A stretch of 64,000 nt of DNA from Parasulfuritortus sp037446165 (GTDB taxonomy: Bacteria; Pseudomonadota; Gammaproteobacteria; Burkholderiales; Thiobacillaceae): positions 9,489-73,488 of the forward strand of contig JBBIJC010000004.1 in NCBI GenBank assembly GCA_037446165.1. The letters are read 5' to 3'. Position 1 is the stretch's first letter, and every line of letters begins with the position of its first letter. The notes under the pieces are model-generated. The model had not been told where the DNA came from and ran no database searches. It saw only the letters and a list, made by a program, of their open reading frames with translations. Positions 39,649 through 51,142 of the stretch are shown in pieces. The position numbers and the translations under genes are program-made.

Positions 39649-40140
39649 ATGATTTCCGCAGTCAAACGCTTCTTCAACACCTTTCTGCTGATCGAGCTGC
39701 TAAAGGGCCTGGTGGTCACCGGCCGGCACCTGTTCGCGCGCAAGATCACCATCCAGTATCCCGATGAACGGACGCCGCAATCGCCGCGTTTCCGTGGCCT
39801 GCATGCCCAGCGCCGGTATGCCAACGGCGAGGAACGCTGCATTGCTTGCAAGCTGTGCGAGGCGGTCTGCCCGGCCATGGCGATCACCATCGAATCGGCC
39901 CAGCGCGACGACGGCACCCGGCGCACCACCCGCTATGACATCGACCTGACCAAGTGCATCTTCTGCGGCTTCTGCGAAGAGGCCTGCCCGGTCGATGCCA
40001 TCGTCGAAACCCGCATCTTCGAGTACCACGGCGAAAAGCGGGGCGACCTCTATTACACCAAGGACATGCTGCTGGCCGTGGGCGACAAGTACGAGTCACA
40101 GATCGCCGCCGACCGGGCCGCGGACGCAAAGTACAGATAA
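39649..40140 (+). CDS. nuoI: NADH-quinone oxidoreductase subunit I
   Basis: Ferredoxin-like subunit with two 4Fe-4S clusters (N6a, N6b) passing electrons to NuoB. The 163 residues have an amphipathic N-terminus, then CIACKLCEAVCPAMAI near 63-78 and CIFCGFCEEACPVDAIV near 102-118, both complete. GAGG lies eight bases before the ATG. Confidence 0.98.
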   Translation: MISAVKRFFNTFLLIELLKGLVVTGRHLFARKITIQYPDERTPQSPRFRGLHAQRRYANGEERCIACKLCEAVCPAMAITIESAQRDDGTRRTTRYDIDLTKCIFCGFCEEACPVDAIVETRIFEYHGEKRGDLYYTKDMLLAVGDKYESQIAADRAADAKYR

Positions 40141-40152
40141 CGGAACACATCG

Positions 40153-40767
40153 ATGGATTTCGCCAGCATCGTCTTTTACTTTCTCTCCGCCATCCTGCTC
40201 CTGAGCGGGTTGCGGACGGTCACCGCCAAGAACCCGGTGCATGCCGTACTGGCCCTGGTGCTTGCCTTTTTCACCGCCGCCGGGCTCTGGATCATGCTCG
40301 AGGCCGAATTCCTGGCCATCACCCTGGTGCTGGTCTACGTTGGTGCGGTGATGGTGCTGTTCATCTTCGTGGTGATGATGCTCGACATCAACATCGAGGA
40401 GATGCGCAAGGGCTTCTGGAGCCATCTGCCACTGGCAGCGCTGGTCGCCGGCCTGATGGTGGTGGAGATGGTCATGGTGCTGGGCGGCGACCGCTTCGGC
40501 CTGACCGCACCCGCCGCCAAGCCGGCCAGCTACAGCAACACCAAGGAACTGGGCTTGTTGATCTACACCGATTATGTCTATGCCTTCGAACTGGCCGCGG
40601 TGATCCTGCTGGTGGCCATCGTCGCCGCCATCGCCCTGACCCTGCGCCGCAAGCACAGCCGCAAGATCGTCGATCCGGGCTGGCAAGCCAGACAGACCGC
40701 CAAAGGGCGCATCCGCATGGTCAACATGAAACCGCAGCACCCCGAACTGAAGGAGGCAGACGAATGA
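40153..40767 (+). CDS. nuoJ: NADH-quinone oxidoreductase subunit J
   Basis: Membrane subunit (204 residues, five helices) with the conserved helix LVYVGAVMVLFIFVVMML near 58-75 that contains the pi-bulge region. The polar C-terminal tail extends about 35 residues beyond the last helix. The stop overlaps the nuoK ATG. Confidence 0.96.
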   Translation: MDFASIVFYFLSAILLLSGLRTVTAKNPVHAVLALVLAFFTAAGLWIMLEAEFLAITLVLVYVGAVMVLFIFVVMMLDINIEEMRKGFWSHLPLAALVAGLMVVEMVMVLGGDRFGLTAPAAKPASYSNTKELGLLIYTDYVYAFELAAVILLVAIVAAIALTLRRKHSRKIVDPGWQARQTAKGRIRMVNMKPQHPELKEADE

Positions 40768-41069
40768 TCGGCCTGAATCATTACCTCATCCTCGGTTCCA
40801 TCCTGTTTGCCATCGGCGTGCTGGGCATCTTCCTGAACCGGAAGAACGTCATCATCCTGCTCATGGCCATCGAACTGATGCTGCTGGCGGTGAACATGAA
40901 CTTCATCGCCTTCTCCCACTACCTGAACGACACGGCGGGGCAGGTTTTCGTGTTCTTCATCCTGACCGTTGCCGCGGCCGAGTCCGCCATCGGTCTGGCC
41001 ATCCTGGTGGTGCTGTTCCGCAACATGAACAGCATCAACGTGGAAGACCTGGACAGACTGAAGGGTTAA
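40764..41069 (+). CDS. nuoK: NADH-quinone oxidoreductase subunit K
   Basis: Small antiporter-like membrane subunit (101 residues, three helices) with two conserved buried glutamates: AIELMLLAVNMNF near 36 and AAAESAIGLAILV near 72. ATG 40764 has AAGGAGG upstream and overlaps the nuoJ stop as ATGA. Confidence 0.97.
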   Translation: MIGLNHYLILGSILFAIGVLGIFLNRKNVIILLMAIELMLLAVNMNFIAFSHYLNDTAGQVFVFFILTVAAAESAIGLAILVVLFRNMNSINVEDLDRLKG

Positions 41070-41073
41070 CGAC

Positions 41074-43062
41074 ATGAACATGCAGACCCTCTACCTGACC
41101 GTGCCCCTGGCTCCGCTGGCTGGGGCCCTGGTGGCCGGCCTGTTCGGCAAGACCATCGGCCGCACCGGTTCCCATCTGGTCACCATCGCCGGTGTGCTGG
41201 TGGCCTTCATCTGTTCTTTGCTGATCTTCCAGGACGTGCTGGCCGGCCACAGCTTCAATGGCACGATCTATACCTGGCTGACTTCCGGCAACCTGAATCT
41301 GGAGGTCGGGTTCCTGATCGACCGCCTGACCGTGGTCATGATGCTGGTGGTGACCTTCGTCTCGCTCATGGTGCACATCTACACCATCGGCTACATGCAC
41401 GACGACCCGGGCTACCAGCGCTTCTTCAGCTACATCGCGCTGTTCACCTTCTCGATGCTGATGCTGGTGATGTCGAACAACTTCCTCCAGCTGTTTTTCG
41501 GCTGGGAGGCGGTCGGCCTGGTGTCCTATCTGCTGATCGGTTTCTGGTTCACCCGCGACACCGCCATCTACGCCAACCTCAAGGCCTTCCTGGTCAACCG
41601 GGTCGGCGACTTCGGCTTCCTGCTCGGCATCGGCCTGATCCAGGCCTATTTCGGCACCCTCGATTACGCCCAGGTGTTCCAGGCCGCGCCCCAGTTCGCG
41701 GACCATGCCATCACCCTGCTGGAAGGCCATAGCTGGTCCTTGCTGACGGTGATCTGCATCCTGCTGTTCATCGGCGCGATGGGCAAGTCGGCCCAGTTCC
41801 CGCTCCACGTCTGGCTGCCCGACTCGATGGAAGGCCCGACCCCGATCTCGGCCCTGATCCACGCCGCGACCATGGTCACGGCCGGTATCTTCATGGTGGC
41901 CCGGATGTCGCCGCTGTTCGAACTGTCCGACACTGCGCTGTCCTTCGTCATGATCATCGGCTCGATCACGGCGCTGTTCATGGGTTTTCTGGGCATGATC
42001 CAGAACGACATCAAGCGGGTGATCGCGTATTCGACACTGTCCCAGCTTGGCTACATGACCGTCGCCCTGGGCGCCTCGGCCTATTCGGTGGCGATCTTCC
42101 ACCTGATGACTCACGCCTTCTTCAAGGCCTTGCTGTTCCTGGGCGCCGGCTCGGTCATCATCGGCATGCACCACGACCAGGACATCCGCAACATGGGCGG
42201 TCTGCGCAAGTACATGCCGATCACCTGGATCACCATGCTGGTCGGCTCGCTGGCCCTGATCGGTACGCCCGGTCTGTCCGGTTTCTACTCCAAGGATTCG
42301 ATCATCGAGGCGGTGCAGGCCTCGCATCTGTGGGGTTCCGGCTTCGCAGCCTTCGCCGTGACCGCGGGTGTGTTCATCACGGCCTTCTATTCCTTCCGCA
42401 TGTATTTCATGGTGTTCCATGGCAAGGAGCGGTTCCATAACGCCCATCCGGCCCACTGTGCCGTCGAGGGCGATTCGCACGGCCATCATCACACCCCGCA
42501 TGAATCGCCGTGGGTGGTCACCCTGCCACTTATCCTCCTGGCCATTCCCTCGATCTACTCGGGCTGGGCCTACATCCAGCCCATGCTCTACGGCGATTTC
42601 TTCGGCTCGGCCATCGTCATCAACCATGCCGCTCACCCGGCCATGGAAGAACTGAAGGCCGAGTTCCACGGTCCGGCGGCAATGGCCCTGCATGCCTTCA
42701 CCTCGATGCCGTTCTGGCTGGCCCTGGCGGGTGTGCTGTCGGCCTACTTCCTGTACATGGTGCGCAAGGACTTGCCGGAAAAGATTCGGGCAAAGACCGG
42801 GATCATCTACACCATCCTGGACCAGAAATACGGTTTCGACCGGTTCAACGACTGGTTCTTCGCCGGCGGCGCCCGGCTGCTCGGCGGCCGATTGTGGCGC
42901 TGGGGCGACGTGGCGGCCATCGACGGCCTGCTGGTGAACGGCTCCGCCCGGATGGTGGGCCGGATCGCCCGCATCTCACGCGAACTGCAATCGGGTTATA
43001 TCTATCACTATGCCTTCGCCATGATCATCGGCGTGGCCCTGCTGGCGACCTGGTTCGTCTGA
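41074..43062 (+). CDS. nuoL: NADH-quinone oxidoreductase subunit L
   Basis: Distal proton-pumping antiporter subunit (662 residues, about 16 helices and the long lateral helix). Signatures: GWEAVGLVSYLLIGFWF near 143, the Lys/His proton path in HVWLPDSMEGPTPISALIHAATMVTAGIF near 247-275 and IKRVIAYSTLSQLGYM near 313. A His-rich loop (HGHHHTPHESPWV) around 470 is usual in this family. The start follows nuoK by four bases. Confidence 0.97.
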   Translation: MNMQTLYLTVPLAPLAGALVAGLFGKTIGRTGSHLVTIAGVLVAFICSLLIFQDVLAGHSFNGTIYTWLTSGNLNLEVGFLIDRLTVVMMLVVTFVSLMVHIYTIGYMHDDPGYQRFFSYIALFTFSMLMLVMSNNFLQLFFGWEAVGLVSYLLIGFWFTRDTAIYANLKAFLVNRVGDFGFLLGIGLIQAYFGTLDYAQVFQAAPQFADHAITLLEGHSWSLLTVICILLFIGAMGKSAQFPLHVWLPDSMEGPTPISALIHAATMVTAGIFMVARMSPLFELSDTALSFVMIIGSITALFMGFLGMIQNDIKRVIAYSTLSQLGYMTVALGASAYSVAIFHLMTHAFFKALLFLGAGSVIIGMHHDQDIRNMGGLRKYMPITWITMLVGSLALIGTPGLSGFYSKDSIIEAVQASHLWGSGFAAFAVTAGVFITAFYSFRMYFMVFHGKERFHNAHPAHCAVEGDSHGHHHTPHESPWVVTLPLILLAIPSIYSGWAYIQPMLYGDFFGSAIVINHAAHPAMEELKAEFHGPAAMALHAFTSMPFWLALAGVLSAYFLYMVRKDLPEKIRAKTGIIYTILDQKYGFDRFNDWFFAGGARLLGGRLWRWGDVAAIDGLLVNGSARMVGRIARISRELQSGYIYHYAFAMIIGVALLATWFV

Positions 43063-43077
43063 AGAAAGAAATACGCG

Positions 43078-44568
43078 ATGCTGGAAGGAATCGGAATCTT
43101 AAGCCTCACCATCTGGGTGCCCATCGTGGCCGGCCTGCTGGTCCTGTTCACCGGCAGCGACGACCGTAACGCCGATGGACAGCGCACCCTGGCCCTGATC
43201 GGCGCCGTGCTCGGTTTCCTGGTCGCGATCCCGCTCTGGACCGGTTTCGACGCCAGCACCCCGGCCATGCAGTTCGAGGAAGTCGCGCCCTGGATCCCTG
43301 CCTTCAATGTCTGGTACCACCTGGGCGTGGACGGCATTTCCATGCCCTTCATCCTGCTCAACAGCTTCACCACCGTGCTGGTGGTCATCGCCGGCTGGAA
43401 GGTGATCCAGACCAAGGTCGCCCAGTACATGGCCGCCTTCCTGATCCAGTCCGGGCTGATCAATGGCGTCTTCGCCGGTCTCGATGGCATCCTGTTCTAT
43501 GTCTTCTTCGAGGCCATGCTGATCCCGCTGTACCTGATCATCGGCATGTGGGGCGGGCCGAACCGGGTCTACGCCGCGATCAAGTTCTTCCTCTACACGC
43601 TGCTCGGCTCGCTGCTGATGCTGGTCGCCATGATCTATCTGTTCTTCGTCAGCGGCGGCAGCTTCGAGATCCTGGAATGGCAGCGGGTCGGCCTGACCAT
43701 GACCGCACAGCTCCTGCTGTTCGTGGCCTTCTTCTTCGCCTTTGCGGTCAAGGTGCCGATGTGGCCGGTACATACCTGGTTGCCGGATGCCCACGTCGAA
43801 GCGCCGACCGGAGGCTCGGTGGTGCTGGCGGCGATCACGCTGAAGGTCGGCGCCTACGGTTTTCTGCGTTTTACCCTGCCCATCGTGCCCGATGCCACCC
43901 ACCAGCTGACCTGGCTGATCGTGACCTTCTCCCTGATTGCAGTGGTCTACATCGGCCTGGTGGCGCTGGTGCAGTCCGACATGAAGAAGCTGATCGCCTA
44001 TTCCTCGATCGCCCACATGGGCTTCGTTACCCTGGGCTTCATGCTGTTCAACGCGCTCGGCATCGAGGGCGGCCTGGTTCAGATGATCTCGCATGGCTTC
44101 GTCTCAGCCGCGTTGTTCCTCTGCATCGGCGTCATGTACGACCGCGTCCATTCGCGCCAGATCGGGGACTACGGCGGCGTGGCCAACACCATGCCCAAGT
44201 TCGCGGCGCTGTTCATGCTGTTCGCCATGGCCAACTCCGGCCTGCCCGGCACCTCGGGTTTTGTCGGCGAGTTCATGGTCATCCTGGGCGCCGTGAAGGT
44301 GAACTTCTGGTGGGCTGCTGCCGCTGCGCTGACCCTGATCTTTGGCGCCGCCTATACCCTGTGGATGTACAAGCGGGTGATCTTCGGCAAGGTCGCCAAT
44401 GAACACGTGGCCGAGCTGCAGGACATCGACGGCCGCGAGTTCCTGATCCTGGCGCTGCTTGCCGTCGCCGTGCTGGCCATGGGTCTCTACCCGCTGCCCG
44501 TCACCGACGTGATGCATGTCTCCGTCAACAATCTGCTGGAGCATGTCGCTCACAGCAAGCTGCCTTAA
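43078..44568 (+). CDS. nuoM: NADH-quinone oxidoreductase subunit M
   Basis: Second antiporter-like pump subunit (496 residues, 14 helices): FYVFFEAMLIPLYLIIGMWGG near 139-160, the conserved Lys in VKVPMWPVHTWLPDAHVEAPTGGSVVLAAI near 224-255 and KKLIAYSSIAHMGFVTLG near 302. Follows nuoL by 15 bases. No defects seen. Confidence 0.97.
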   Translation: MLEGIGILSLTIWVPIVAGLLVLFTGSDDRNADGQRTLALIGAVLGFLVAIPLWTGFDASTPAMQFEEVAPWIPAFNVWYHLGVDGISMPFILLNSFTTVLVVIAGWKVIQTKVAQYMAAFLIQSGLINGVFAGLDGILFYVFFEAMLIPLYLIIGMWGGPNRVYAAIKFFLYTLLGSLLMLVAMIYLFFVSGGSFEILEWQRVGLTMTAQLLLFVAFFFAFAVKVPMWPVHTWLPDAHVEAPTGGSVVLAAITLKVGAYGFLRFTLPIVPDATHQLTWLIVTFSLIAVVYIGLVALVQSDMKKLIAYSSIAHMGFVTLGFMLFNALGIEGGLVQMISHGFVSAALFLCIGVMYDRVHSRQIGDYGGVANTMPKFAALFMLFAMANSGLPGTSGFVGEFMVILGAVKVNFWWAAAAALTLIFGAAYTLWMYKRVIFGKVANEHVAELQDIDGREFLILALLAVAVLAMGLYPLPVTDVMHVSVNNLLEHVAHSKLP

Positions 44569-44578
44569 GGTGTCCTCG

Positions 44579-46024
44579 ATGACCCCTCCTTCGTCCGACT
44601 TCGTCACCGCCCTGCCGGAAATCGGCCTGCTCATCGTGGCCTGCGTGGTCCTCCTGGTCGAGGCCTACAGCAAATCCAGGATGGCCGCCTACCTGCTGAC
44701 CCTGACCGGGCTGCTGCTCACTGCTGCGCTGGTAGTGGTCAGTGGCGCCGGCGTGCCGAAACTGGCCTTCAACGGGCTGTACATCGACGATCCGATGGGT
44801 GAAGTCCTCAAGCTGCTGACCTGCCTGTCCGCCATCGTCGCGGTGATCTATTCGCGCCAGTTCCTGGATGACCGCAAGATGCTGTCCGGCGACTATCTCG
44901 GCCTGTTGCTGTTCGCCGTGCTGGGCATGCTGGTGATGATCTCGGCCAGTCACTTCCTGTCGCTCTATCTGGGCCTGGAACTGCTCTCGCTGGCCCTGTA
45001 CGCCATGGTCGCCATGGAGCGCGATTCGGCACGCGCCACCGAGGCCGCCATGAAGTACTTCGTGCTCGGCGCGCTGGCCTCCGGCCTGCTGCTGTATGGC
45101 ATGTCGCTGATCTATGGTCTGACCGGCTCGCTCGAACTGGCCAAGATCGCCGAGTCGCTGCACTACGGCGTGAAGAGCGAAATGGTGCTGGTCTTCGGCC
45201 TGGTCTTCATCGTCGCCGGCCTGGGTTTCAAGCTGGGTGCAGCGCCGTTTCACATGTGGGCGCCCGACGTCTACCACGGCGCCCCTGCCGCCGTGACCCT
45301 GTTCATCGGCACGGCGCCCAAACTGGCCGCCTTCGCCTTCGCCATGCGCCTCCTGGTCGATGGCCTGCAACCGGCCCATGGCGACTGGCAGCAGATGCTT
45401 GCGGTGATGGCCGTCGCCTCGCTGGCCATCGGCAATATTGCCGCCATCGCCCAGACCAACATCAAGCGCATGCTCGCCTATTCGACCATCTCCCACATGG
45501 GCTTCCTCCTCCTGGGCATGATGACCGGCAGCCTGGCCGGTTATTCCTCCGCCATGTTCTACGCCGTGACCTACGTGCTGATGAGCCTGGGCGGCTTCGG
45601 CATGGTGACCTACCTGTCCCGCGCCGGAGTCGAGGCCGAAAACCTGGACGACTTCAAGGGCCTCAACGCCCGTCACCCCTGGCTGGCCGCGATCATGGCC
45701 ATGGTCATGCTGTCCATGGCCGGCCTGCCGCCCTTCGTCGGCTTCTACGCCAAGCTGTCCGTCCTGCAGGCTCTGATCGGCGCCGGCTGGATCAGCCTTG
45801 CCGTGGTCGCGGTGATGTTCTCCCTGATCGGCGCCTACTACTACCTGCGCGTGGTCCGGATCATGTACTTCGATGCCCCGCCGGTCGAGGAAAGATCCGC
45901 AAGCCATGCCGGCGACGCCGTCATGCTGCTGTCGGCCAACGGTCTGGCCATTCTGGTGCTGGGCATCCTGCCCCAGTCGCTGATGACGATCTGCGCCTTG
46001 TCGGTGCAGATGTCGCTGCGCTGA
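44579..46024 (+). CDS. nuoN: NADH-quinone oxidoreductase subunit N
   Basis: Third antiporter-like pump subunit (481 residues, 14 helices): LYLGLELLSLALYAMVAMER near 130, FKLGAAPFHMWAPDVYHGAPAAVTLFIGTAPK near 220-250 and IKRMLAYSTISHMGFLLLG near 295. ATG 44579 gives the expected N-terminus; the open frame continues upstream into nuoM. Last gene of the operon, completing A-N. Confidence 0.97.
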   Translation: MTPPSSDFVTALPEIGLLIVACVVLLVEAYSKSRMAAYLLTLTGLLLTAALVVVSGAGVPKLAFNGLYIDDPMGEVLKLLTCLSAIVAVIYSRQFLDDRKMLSGDYLGLLLFAVLGMLVMISASHFLSLYLGLELLSLALYAMVAMERDSARATEAAMKYFVLGALASGLLLYGMSLIYGLTGSLELAKIAESLHYGVKSEMVLVFGLVFIVAGLGFKLGAAPFHMWAPDVYHGAPAAVTLFIGTAPKLAAFAFAMRLLVDGLQPAHGDWQQMLAVMAVASLAIGNIAAIAQTNIKRMLAYSTISHMGFLLLGMMTGSLAGYSSAMFYAVTYVLMSLGGFGMVTYLSRAGVEAENLDDFKGLNARHPWLAAIMAMVMLSMAGLPPFVGFYAKLSVLQALIGAGWISLAVVAVMFSLIGAYYYLRVVRIMYFDAPPVEERSASHAGDAVMLLSANGLAILVLGILPQSLMTICALSVQMSLR

Positions 46025-46034
46025 AATTTGGTTG

Positions 46035-46065
46035 GCCAGGACCTGATCAACCAGCTGTTCCTGGC
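46035..46065 (+). terminator. Hairpin downstream of nuoN
   Basis: GCCAGGA (46035-46041) pairs with TCCTGGC (46059-46065), extendable with a one-base bulge. No T-run follows, so it is a candidate 3' end of the nuo transcript but not a canonical intrinsic terminator. Confidence 0.35.
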
Positions 46066-46115
46066 TCAAGCCGCGATCATTCGCTAGCAGTCTTTTCCAG
46101 GGCTGTTTCAGCCAG

Positions 46116-46664
46116 TCAAAACCACATCTCCGGGTAGCGCCGGGTCCTGGACAGGTTGTTCACGAGCAGGGCGACCAGCAGCAGGATGGTCGCGCCCAGC
46201 CCCGCCGGGATCAGGATATACAGAAACCCCAGCTTGTGAATGCCACCGGAACCGATGACCGCGATCAATGCGGTTGCGCCGCCAGGCGGATGCAGGGTTC
46301 GGGTCGCATGCATCAGGGCGATGGCAAGCGAGACGGCCATCGCCTCGGCCAGCCACAGGTGGGTGTGCAGATATTTCCAGCAGAGCACGCCCACCAGTGC
46401 GGATAGCATGTGCCCGCCGATCAGGTTGCGCGGTTGCGCCAGGGGGCTGAAGATCGCGCCGAACACCAGCACGGCCGAGGCGCCGAATGAGCCTATCATC
46501 AGATGCAGGTCGAAGTCGGTGAGGAACAATGAGTCCATCCAGGCCACGGCGCCAATACCGATGAAAGAAGCCAGCCAGGACCAGGTGATCTCGCGCAGGC
46601 TGACGCGGGGAGGGCTGCCGCGGGTCGAGCCACGCATCTTGCGGAAATAGTCGCGTAGCGTCAC
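46116..46664 (-). CDS. HPP family membrane protein
   Basis: Integral membrane protein (182 residues, four to five helices) of the HPP family, with the name-giving TRTLHPPGGATALIAV near residue 125. Family members include a cyanobacterial/chloroplast nitrite transporter, but substrate cannot be read from sequence. Its start overlaps the stop of the CBS-pair gene by 4 bp. HPP and CBS domains are often fused into one chain, so this pair is likely a split version acting together. Confidence 0.88.
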   Translation of the reverse strand: MTLRDYFRKMRGSTRGSPPRVSLREITWSWLASFIGIGAVAWMDSLFLTDFDLHLMIGSFGASAVLVFGAIFSPLAQPRNLIGGHMLSALVGVLCWKYLHTHLWLAEAMAVSLAIALMHATRTLHPPGGATALIAVIGSGGIHKLGFLYILIPAGLGATILLLVALLVNNLSRTRRYPEMWF

Positions 46665-47257
46665 AGCAGCCGTTCCAGATGCGCGGCGCTTAAAAAATCC
46701 TTGCGCAGAAGCAGTCCGCGGGGCCGACCGGTCGCGTCGATCACCGGCATGCTGCGTCCCTGGTGTTCACGGAACGCGCGAAAAATATCGCCGAACCCGG
46801 CATCGACGGGCACGGAAACGGCCCCTGCGGTCATCGCCTCGGCAACTGGCGTGTCATGACAGCGATGGGTCAGTTTGTAATCGCCATCCATCATGTTGAG
46901 CAGCAGTTCGAGAAAGGTGTCGACCTTGAGACGGCGGAGAAAATCGGTCTCGGTCAGCATGCCGATGACCATGCCATTTGGGTCCACGACCGGCAGCCCC
47001 TTGTAGCCGGACTGCACGATGGTTCGTGCGGCGACATCCAGCGTCAGGTCCGGCGAGAGGAGGGGAGCATCGCGCCGCATCAATGTCTCGGCCTTGAGCC
47101 CCGCCGTCAATCGTCGAACGGCATGGTGATGGGCGTGGTGATAAATGGCCCGGAAGTCATCGGCAAATACATCGACATAGCCTTCGAAGTGCCTCATGGC
47201 ATCGAGGATGTCCTCGTCGGAAAGCTCGATTTCCAGTTCCTGGTCGTCAGTGGTCAT
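46661..47257 (-). CDS. CBS-pair protein, probable partner of the HPP protein
   Basis: Soluble protein of 198 residues: an acidic N-terminus, a His-rich helix (YHHAHHHAVRR near 40), then two CBS domains with LMRRDAPLLSPDLTLDVAARTIVQSGYKGLPVVDPNGMVIGMLTETDFLRRL (about 60-110) and AMTAGAVSVPVDAGF to GLLLRKDFLSAAHL (about 140-195). CBS pairs usually bind adenine nucleotides and gate partner proteins. It precedes and overlaps the HPP gene, fitting a regulatory subunit. Confidence 0.88.
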   Translation of the reverse strand: MTTDDQELEIELSDEDILDAMRHFEGYVDVFADDFRAIYHHAHHHAVRRLTAGLKAETLMRRDAPLLSPDLTLDVAARTIVQSGYKGLPVVDPNGMVIGMLTETDFLRRLKVDTFLELLLNMMDGDYKLTHRCHDTPVAEAMTAGAVSVPVDAGFGDIFRAFREHQGRSMPVIDATGRPRGLLLRKDFLSAAHLERLL

Positions 47258-47319
47258 CCATAGGTATCCGTATCAATAGCGGGCATCTGAGAGATGGGCG
47301 CGCGTACTGCCTTCCCGGT

Positions 47320-47652
47320 TCAGCCGGTGCTCCAGGCGCGTGGCCGCATCATTCCGGCAATCTTGCAGGCCTGCTTCACGTAGCCGTAGGGGAACAGCTG
47401 GAACAACTGATCCTTGGCCGCTTTCTTGTCTATCGTATTTGTGTTGCTGATGAACTCCACCACGTGCCGAACATCCGGTGCGACCTGATGTTCGCGCCAG
47501 TACTCACGCATGAAGTGCAGGATCGGCCAGTGCTCATCAATCAGCCTCAATCGTTCCTCGGTCGCCAGGGAGAGGGCGATCTCCTCGTTCCACGCCTCCG
47601 GGTCGACTAGGTAGCCTTCAATGTCTCGCTCGGTCTCAAGTTCGATGGTCAT
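47320..47652 (-). CDS. DsrC/TusE family protein lacking the terminal cysteine
   Basis: A 110-residue DsrC/TusE-fold protein: YLVDPEAWNEEIA near 15, HWPILHFMREYWREHQVAPDVR near 40-62 and GYVKQACKIAGMMRPRAWSTG at the end. DsrC carries two C-terminal Cys (CysB, then CysA 11 residues later, penultimate) and TusE only CysA. Here CysB is present (about residue 96) but the CysA position is Trp and the tail is three residues longer. So it should not perform the usual persulfide/trisulfide chemistry; a regulatory sulfur-related role is possible. ATG 47652 is chosen over 47712 because the family N-terminus starts there. Divergent from a LysR gene. Confidence 0.85.
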   Translation of the reverse strand: MTIELETERDIEGYLVDPEAWNEEIALSLATEERLRLIDEHWPILHFMREYWREHQVAPDVRHVVEFISNTNTIDKKAAKDQLFQLFPYGYVKQACKIAGMMRPRAWSTG

Positions 47653-47738
47653 CTCGGTACTCGCTTTCCACACTGTTGTTGATGTTAAGAGTACAGAGGT
47701 GGATAAGCCCAATCAAACGATATTAATTTGTAGTTACA

Positions 47739-47753
47739 ATCGGATTATTCGAT
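47739..47753 (+). promoter_or_regulatory. LysR-type box between the dsrC-like and lysR genes
   Basis: ATC-N9-GAT (47739-47753), a consensus LysR-family T-N11-A motif, lies 19 bp upstream of the lysR start in the 120-bp divergent region. A second short dyad, TTGTA-GT-TACAA, is close by (47728-47739). Consistent with autoregulation and control of the dsrC-like gene. Confidence 0.5.
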
Positions 47754-47772
47754 ATAAAGAGTGGGCTAACAC

Positions 47773-48615
47773 ATGGACGTTGACCAAGCACGGACCTTCC
47801 TGGCCATCGCCGCCTATGGCAGTTTTCTCGATGCCTCGCGGCACCTGAATCTGACCCAGTCTACGGTCAGCGCACGCATCCAGCGACTGGAGGAAGAGTT
47901 GGGGGTGCGTCTGTTCGTGCGCAATCGCTCCGGTGCCACATTGACCGCCGGTGGAAGGCGCTTCGACGAATACGCCAAGCGCTTGGTGCTCACGGCAGAG
48001 CAGGCACGCCACCATGTCGGACTGCCCAGCCGCTATCGCGCCACACTGCGTATCGGCGGGCGCATCGCGCTTTGGGAGGGCTTGCTCCCCGGTTGGGTCG
48101 GCTGGATGCGTGAACAGGCAACCGATGTCGCCATTCGCGCGGAAATCGGGTTCGAGGAGGACCTGATGCGGCGCCTGATCGAGGGCACCCTCGACATCGG
48201 GCTCATGTACAGCCCGAGCCATAGCCCCGGCCTGATTGTCGAACACCTGTTCGACGAGAACCTGATTCTGGTCAGCAGTCGACCGGACGACACCGGACCC
48301 GGCGACGATTACATCTACGTCGAGTGGGGCCCTGCCTTTGAAATCCAGCACGCACAGAGTTACCCCGACCTGGAACCGCCGCCGCAGGTGGTCAACATCG
48401 GCTGGCTGGGGGTGCAGCTGATCCTGGCCAATGGCGGCTCCTGCTATCTTCCCGAGCGCATGGCCGGGCAGCTGATTGCTGCCGGTCGTCTGCATGCAGT
48501 GGCCGACGTTCCGCGCTACGCGCATCCAACCTACATGGTTTACCCGAAGGAATTTGACAACCCGGTCATCCCCCAGGCATTGGCTGGCTTGCGCGCCTTG
48601 GCTCAACCCGCTTGA
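47773..48615 (+). CDS. LysR family transcriptional regulator
   Basis: LysR-type regulator (280 residues). Winged helix-turn-helix at about 3-62 (FLAIAAYGSFLDASRHLNLTQSTVSARIQRLEEELGVRLFVR), then a periplasmic-binding-like effector domain (about 90-280). The ligand is unknown. It is divergent from the DsrC-like gene with a LysR box in between, the classic arrangement for regulating the neighbour. Confidence 0.93.
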   Translation: MDVDQARTFLAIAAYGSFLDASRHLNLTQSTVSARIQRLEEELGVRLFVRNRSGATLTAGGRRFDEYAKRLVLTAEQARHHVGLPSRYRATLRIGGRIALWEGLLPGWVGWMREQATDVAIRAEIGFEEDLMRRLIEGTLDIGLMYSPSHSPGLIVEHLFDENLILVSSRPDDTGPGDDYIYVEWGPAFEIQHAQSYPDLEPPPQVVNIGWLGVQLILANGGSCYLPERMAGQLIAAGRLHAVADVPRYAHPTYMVYPKEFDNPVIPQALAGLRALAQPA

Positions 48616-48658
48616 TCGGGAAGGGCTTCGGCGACGCGACCCGCAGCCATCCTGACTG

Positions 48659-50977
<2,319 letters not shown>

Positions 50978-51083
50978 TCAAAAGGCCCGGCAGGATGCGA
51001 CAAGACGCCGGAGGTGACAAGTCTTGACAGGTCCGTCCGGGTGGCATTCGGTTGCCGCTGGTCGGCGGAAACAAAAAAAGTTC

Positions 51084-51110
51084 TAAATAAATTTCAGGCG
51101 TTGCCGATAA
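51084..51110 (+). promoter_or_regulatory. Sigma-28 (FliA)-type promoter
   Basis: TAAA (51084-51087), exactly 15 bases, then GCCGATAA (51103-51110): a full match to the flagellar sigma-28 core TAAA-N15-GCCGATAA. Transcription would begin near 51118, about 25 bases before the c-di-GMP aptamer. An overlapping GATAAT could be a sigma-70 -10, but no -35 at proper spacing is seen. Confidence 0.7.
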
Positions 51111-51142
51111 TGCAAGCACGTGCCCGGTCATCGGGTACACAA

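Noticed and set aside
51042..51055. Sigma-54-like TGGCA...TTGC upstream of the riboswitch
   Set aside because: Spacing between the GG and GC elements is one base short of the strict sigma-54 requirement, and a full FliA match lies downstream.
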